A stretch of DNA of 44,114 nucleotides from Thermoleophilia bacterium (lineage in GTDB: Bacteria > Actinomycetota > Thermoleophilia > Miltoncostaeales > Miltoncostaeaceae), in assembly GCA_020848615.1 (NCBI GenBank), contig JADLHW010000001.1:1-44114 (forward strand), written 5' to 3'. The notes beneath the pieces are model-generated. The model was not told the origin of the DNA, ran no database searches, and saw only the letters and a list, made by a program, of their open reading frames with translations. This document shows, in pieces, positions 41,699 through 44,114 of the stretch; position 1 is the stretch's first letter, and each line of letters opens with the position of its first letter. The position numbers and the translations under genes were made by a program.

Positions 41699-43207
41699 TC
41701 AGCCCACTCTCGCCGGCGCGGCGAGGTCCACCAGGGCGGAGCCCACCTCGCGGCGCAGGTACCGGCCATCGGAGTCGCCGATGTACTCGGGCCCCGGTGC
41801 GCCGTCCTCCCACCGTGCGACCTGCCGGCCGCGCAGGAAGGTCGCGACCGGCCATCCGTGGATGGTGTGGCCGTCGAGGACGGTCCAGCCGGAGCGGGTG
41901 AGCACCTGCGAGTTGCTGACCGTGACGACGCGCTCGGGGTCGACGAGCACGATGTCGGCGTCAGAGCCCACCTCCAGCGCGCCCTTCCGGGGGTACAGGC
42001 CGAAGATGCGCGCCGGGTTCGCGCACGCCACCTCGACCAGTCGCTCGAGGCTGATGTCCCCGCGGTGGACCCCCTCGAGGAGTACCGGGAGGTGCATCTC
42101 GACACGCGACGTGAACCCGGTCTTCAGGCTCCAGATGTCGGGGCTGAAGGACGTCTCGTAGTCGCTCGGGACCCACGAGACCACATGGTCGGACCCGACG
42201 GAGTTGATGGTGTCCTCGCGGAGCGCCGACCAGATGTTGGGGTTGTTCTCCCTGGAGCGGAGCGGGACGTTGATGCGCCACGCATTGCGCTCCCCCTTGC
42301 CGAAGTGGAGCCAGTGGGGCCCGGTCTGCGCCCAGCAGGTCACCCCCCTGGCGCGGAGCTCGGCGATCTCGCGATAGGTCTCGGGCGTGGTCGCGTGCTG
42401 GATGTAGATCGGGCATCCCGTGACCTCGGCGATGTAGCCGTAGCCCCGGACATGGTGGGCCTCGAGGAAGTGCGGCGACCTGTCGGACCACGCCGCCCAG
42501 TCGGTGCGCCCCTCCGCGCGCAGGCGGCCGTCGAATATGCGGGCGATCTCCCAGTTCTCGCAGTGCATGCACACCACACCGGGTGGGCCGAGCGCCGCCA
42601 CGTTCTCCATCGTCACGTAGACGACGCCGTCGTCGAACCCGTGGCCCAGGCCGGCCCTCCGGCCGGGCCAATGGGGCTCCGCCTCCGGGCTCATGGACTG
42701 CAGGTAGAGCTTGTAGCTCGTGACCCCGTGGTCCCGGGCGTACTCGGGGATCTCCTGGGCCTGCCGGTCGGTCTCCAGCATGTAGGTCAGGAAGACGTCG
42801 ATCGCCGAGTCGGCCTCGACGGCCTCGACGAAATGCCCGAACACCTCGTGGAACGAGACCACGTCGTCCGGCTGCACGAAGTCCACGAAGTTCGGGTGCC
42901 CCATCCGCGTCGACGGCGCGTGGACGCCCCACGTCGTGACGCCGGCGGCGGCGGCGGCACGGCTCTCGGTGCCGAGGTCGTCCCGAAGCGGGGAGTAGCA
43001 CCCCGGGTGAGCCTCGGAGTCCACCAGGCCGGGCAACAGCAGCATCCCCGCCGCGTCGACGGTGCGCCGGGCGGGAGGGAGCAACTCGTCCGCGGCGATG
43101 GCCACGATCCTGCCGCCGTCCACGGCGATGCCCGCCCGTCGGGCCCCGCTCGGGCTCACCACCGTCCCACCAATGATGGCGAGGTCAACTTCTCGAGGGT
43201 TGCTCAC
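41699..43207 (-). CDS. Dihydropyrimidinase/hydantoinase-family amidohydrolase with altered HxH motif
   Basis: The protein has 502 residues from a GTG overlapping the iclR stop (GTGA). It aligns with D-hydantoinases and dihydroorotase-like enzymes: VDLAIIGGTVVSPSGARRAG at the start, a Lys in GVTSYKLYLQSM that would be carboxylated, VCMHCENWEIA (His), CPIYIQHATTPETYREIAEL (His) and NSVGSDHVVSW (Asp). The first metal motif, normally DxHxH, reads DSEAHPG, with Glu at the first His position. It may keep a binuclear site with a carboxylate ligand or a single metal. It is the first enzyme gene after the regulator and probably opens a cyclic imide or ureide ring. Confidence 0.92.
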   Translation of the reverse strand: MSNPREVDLAIIGGTVVSPSGARRAGIAVDGGRIVAIAADELLPPARRTVDAAGMLLLPGLVDSEAHPGCYSPLRDDLGTESRAAAAAGVTTWGVHAPSTRMGHPNFVDFVQPDDVVSFHEVFGHFVEAVEADSAIDVFLTYMLETDRQAQEIPEYARDHGVTSYKLYLQSMSPEAEPHWPGRRAGLGHGFDDGVVYVTMENVAALGPPGVVCMHCENWEIARIFDGRLRAEGRTDWAAWSDRSPHFLEAHHVRGYGYIAEVTGCPIYIQHATTPETYREIAELRARGVTCWAQTGPHWLHFGKGERNAWRINVPLRSRENNPNIWSALREDTINSVGSDHVVSWVPSDYETSFSPDIWSLKTGFTSRVEMHLPVLLEGVHRGDISLERLVEVACANPARIFGLYPRKGALEVGSDADIVLVDPERVVTVSNSQVLTRSGWTVLDGHTIHGWPVATFLRGRQVARWEDGAPGPEYIGDSDGRYLRREVGSALVDLAAPARVG

Positions 43208-43995
43208 GCGGCCTCCTCATCCGGCAGCCTGCCGCCGGTCTCGATGGACACTCCGTCGGCGAGGGCACGCAGCTGCTCGCCGACGTCTGCGATTCGGTCC
43301 TCGCCCAGCTGTCCCGCGAACCCAAGGGCGGCAAGGATCAGGACCTGCTCGCCCGACGGCCCGTGAACCGCGACCGCCACGGCGTTGTTCTCGTTCAGCT
43401 CTCCAAGGCTCGTCGCCCACCCCCGCCGCCGAACGTCGCCGACATCGGCGAGGAGGGCCGGCCCGCCACTGATGGTCCGGGGGGTATGCGCGGGCAGCAC
43501 GCCGGCCGCGACGATCTCCGCCGCCCGTTCGGCTCCCTGGCCGGCCAGCAGCACCTTCCCGATCGCCCCGTCGAACCACCCGAAGCGATCCCCAATGGTG
43601 ATCGCCACGTGCAATCCGCTCGGTGGCGTCGCCTGCTCGACGACCTGGGCCAAACGGCCGTTGACCACCTGCGCGATGGTCACCGACAGCCCCGTTCGTG
43701 ACGCGAGCTCGCGTGCGCGGTCGAGCGCGAGCCGCAGCGGACGGACCTCGCGCGCGGCCGCCGCGCCCAACGGGATGAGTCGGGGACCCAGGTGATATCT
43801 CCGGCTGTCGGGCTCGCTCACCACCAGCCCCTCCGCCTGGAGGGTGGAGAGCAGGTTGAAGACGCTGCTCTTCGGCCGGCCGATGCTCCGGGAGATCTCC
43901 GAGAGCGTGGCTCCGCCGCCGTCGAGCTCGGCCAGCACGGTGAAGATGCGCGAGGTCGCGACGACCGCGGGCACCCGGTAGCCGTCCTCGCTCAT
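43204..43995 (-). CDS. IclR-family transcriptional regulator of the catabolic series
   Basis: The protein has 263 residues from MSEDGYRVPAVVATSRIFTV. The N-terminal winged helix-turn-helix (SEISRSIGRPKSSVFNLLST, LQAEGLVVSEPDSRRYHLGP) and C-terminal effector domain (TGLSVTIAQVVNGRLAQVVE, HVAITIGDRFGWFDGAIGKV, RRGWATSLGELNENNAVAVA) are typical. IclR proteins control degradation genes and bind a pathway compound. The stop overlaps the first enzyme gene, so the regulator is translated with its likely targets. GAGG lies 7 bases before the ATG. Repeats of GGACAACC-type around the start are candidate autoregulatory sites. Confidence 0.94.
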   Translation of the reverse strand: MSEDGYRVPAVVATSRIFTVLAELDGGGATLSEISRSIGRPKSSVFNLLSTLQAEGLVVSEPDSRRYHLGPRLIPLGAAAAREVRPLRLALDRARELASRTGLSVTIAQVVNGRLAQVVEQATPPSGLHVAITIGDRFGWFDGAIGKVLLAGQGAERAAEIVAAGVLPAHTPRTISGGPALLADVGDVRRRGWATSLGELNENNAVAVAVHGPSGEQVLILAALGFAGQLGEDRIADVGEQLRALADGVSIETGGRLPDEEAA

Positions 43996-43997
43996 AG

Positions 43998-44064
43998 GAC
44001 AACCTCGATCTCAATGAGTCGCTCGTCGAGCCTGTGGGAAGGTGGGCAACCTGGAGGGTTGTCC
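43998..44064 (-). promoter_or_regulatory. Candidate IclR binding sites upstream of iclR
   Basis: GGACAACC occurs at 43998-44005, GGGCAACC at 44044-44051 and GGTTGTCC (the reverse complement) at 44057-44064. The last two form an inverted pair with a 5-base centre. The first overlaps the iclR ribosome binding site. The arrangement suits autoregulation, but no good -35/-10 pair is evident. Confidence 0.4.
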
Positions 44065-44095
44065 AAGCGCGCGGAGCGCGCGTCTTTTCCACAGG
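44031..44095 (+). other. Three-way-junction-like nested inverted repeats at the window end
   Basis: On the plus strand a 12-bp outer stem (44031-44042 with 44084-44095, two G-U pairs) encloses two hairpins. One is 44044-44064 (8 bp, one G-U, loop TGGAG). The other is 44067-44081 (GCGCGC/GCGCGC, loop GGA). The wobble pairs favour a plus-strand RNA. There is no plus-strand gene nearby inside the window. It could be a small RNA, a leader of a gene beyond the edge, or overlapping operator palindromes. Confidence 0.45.
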
Positions 44096-44114
44096 CCGCC
44101 GCTGGCTCAGCGCA

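Noticed and set aside
44067-44088. Intrinsic terminator (GCGCGC hairpin followed by TCTTTT) on the plus strand
   Set aside because: No plus-strand gene precedes it in the window, and the T-run takes part in the larger outer stem, so I kept it as part of that structure.

Overview
The window is very GC-rich and densely packed, with high-GC third codon positions and many four-base stop/start overlaps (ATGA, GTGA, TTGA). Most genes lie on the minus strand. A dnaK operon containing the MerR-type repressor HspR, an HspR-type HAIR operator, a deazaflavin (F420)-type nitroreductase relative and a large LuxR (LAL) regulator point to the Actinomycetota. A Thermoleophilia/Solirubrobacterales-like lineage is a guess, not something the sequence proves. 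I saw no tRNA, rRNA, CRISPR array, insertion sequence or phage gene.

Layout. Bases 1-6.7 kb hold an edge-truncated KAP-family NTPase with a ClpA/B-type N-terminal domain, a LysR regulator, a small zinc-ribbon protein, a HAD phosphatase, a possibly decayed small locus, Lon protease with a good promoter, an HxlR regulator and a deazaflavin-dependent reductase. A PAS / degenerate GGDEF / B12-binding-like protein follows (6.7-8.2 kb). From 8.3-12.6 kb there is a surface-glycan operon: DegT aminotransferase, DUF354 protein, FlaA1/CapD-type dehydratase and a small Cys/His protein. From 12.7-16.5 kb come an orphan histidine kinase, a secreted phosphodiester glycosidase and small coiled-coil and membrane proteins. 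From 16.6-20.4 kb a LAL regulator sits upstream of a membrane-protein gene, with a pair of palindromic operator candidates between them. Small hypothetical genes fill 20.5-22.7 kb, followed by about 300 bases without a gene.

From 30.15 down to 23.05 kb lies a complete heat-shock operon in the order dnaK-hsp20-grpE-dnaJ-hspR-clpB. It has a consensus promoter, a HAIR operator and a strong 3' hairpin. Chaperones and repressor are co-transcribed, which gives a self-limiting loop. The hsp20 insertion and the TTG starts of dnaJ and hspR are unusual.

The most interesting region is 30.35-44.0 kb: fifteen minus-strand genes in a near-continuous, translationally coupled series. In order of transcription they are an IclR regulator, a hydantoinase-like amidohydrolase, an N-carbamoylsarcosine-amidase-like isochorismatase-fold hydrolase, an AA_synth family protein, an enamidase-like amidohydrolase, a DUF1989 protein, a class II aldolase-like protein, an NMT1/THI5-type ABC importer (three genes), a TRZ/ATZ-type deaminase, an FAD oxidoreductase, an O-methyltransferase-like protein, a second diverged DUF1989 protein and a small ABM-fold protein. 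I read it as an import-and-degrade pathway for a cyclic amide or ureide N-heterocycle whose identity is unknown. Two of its enzymes have altered metal-ligand motifs. The combination matches no pathway I can name.
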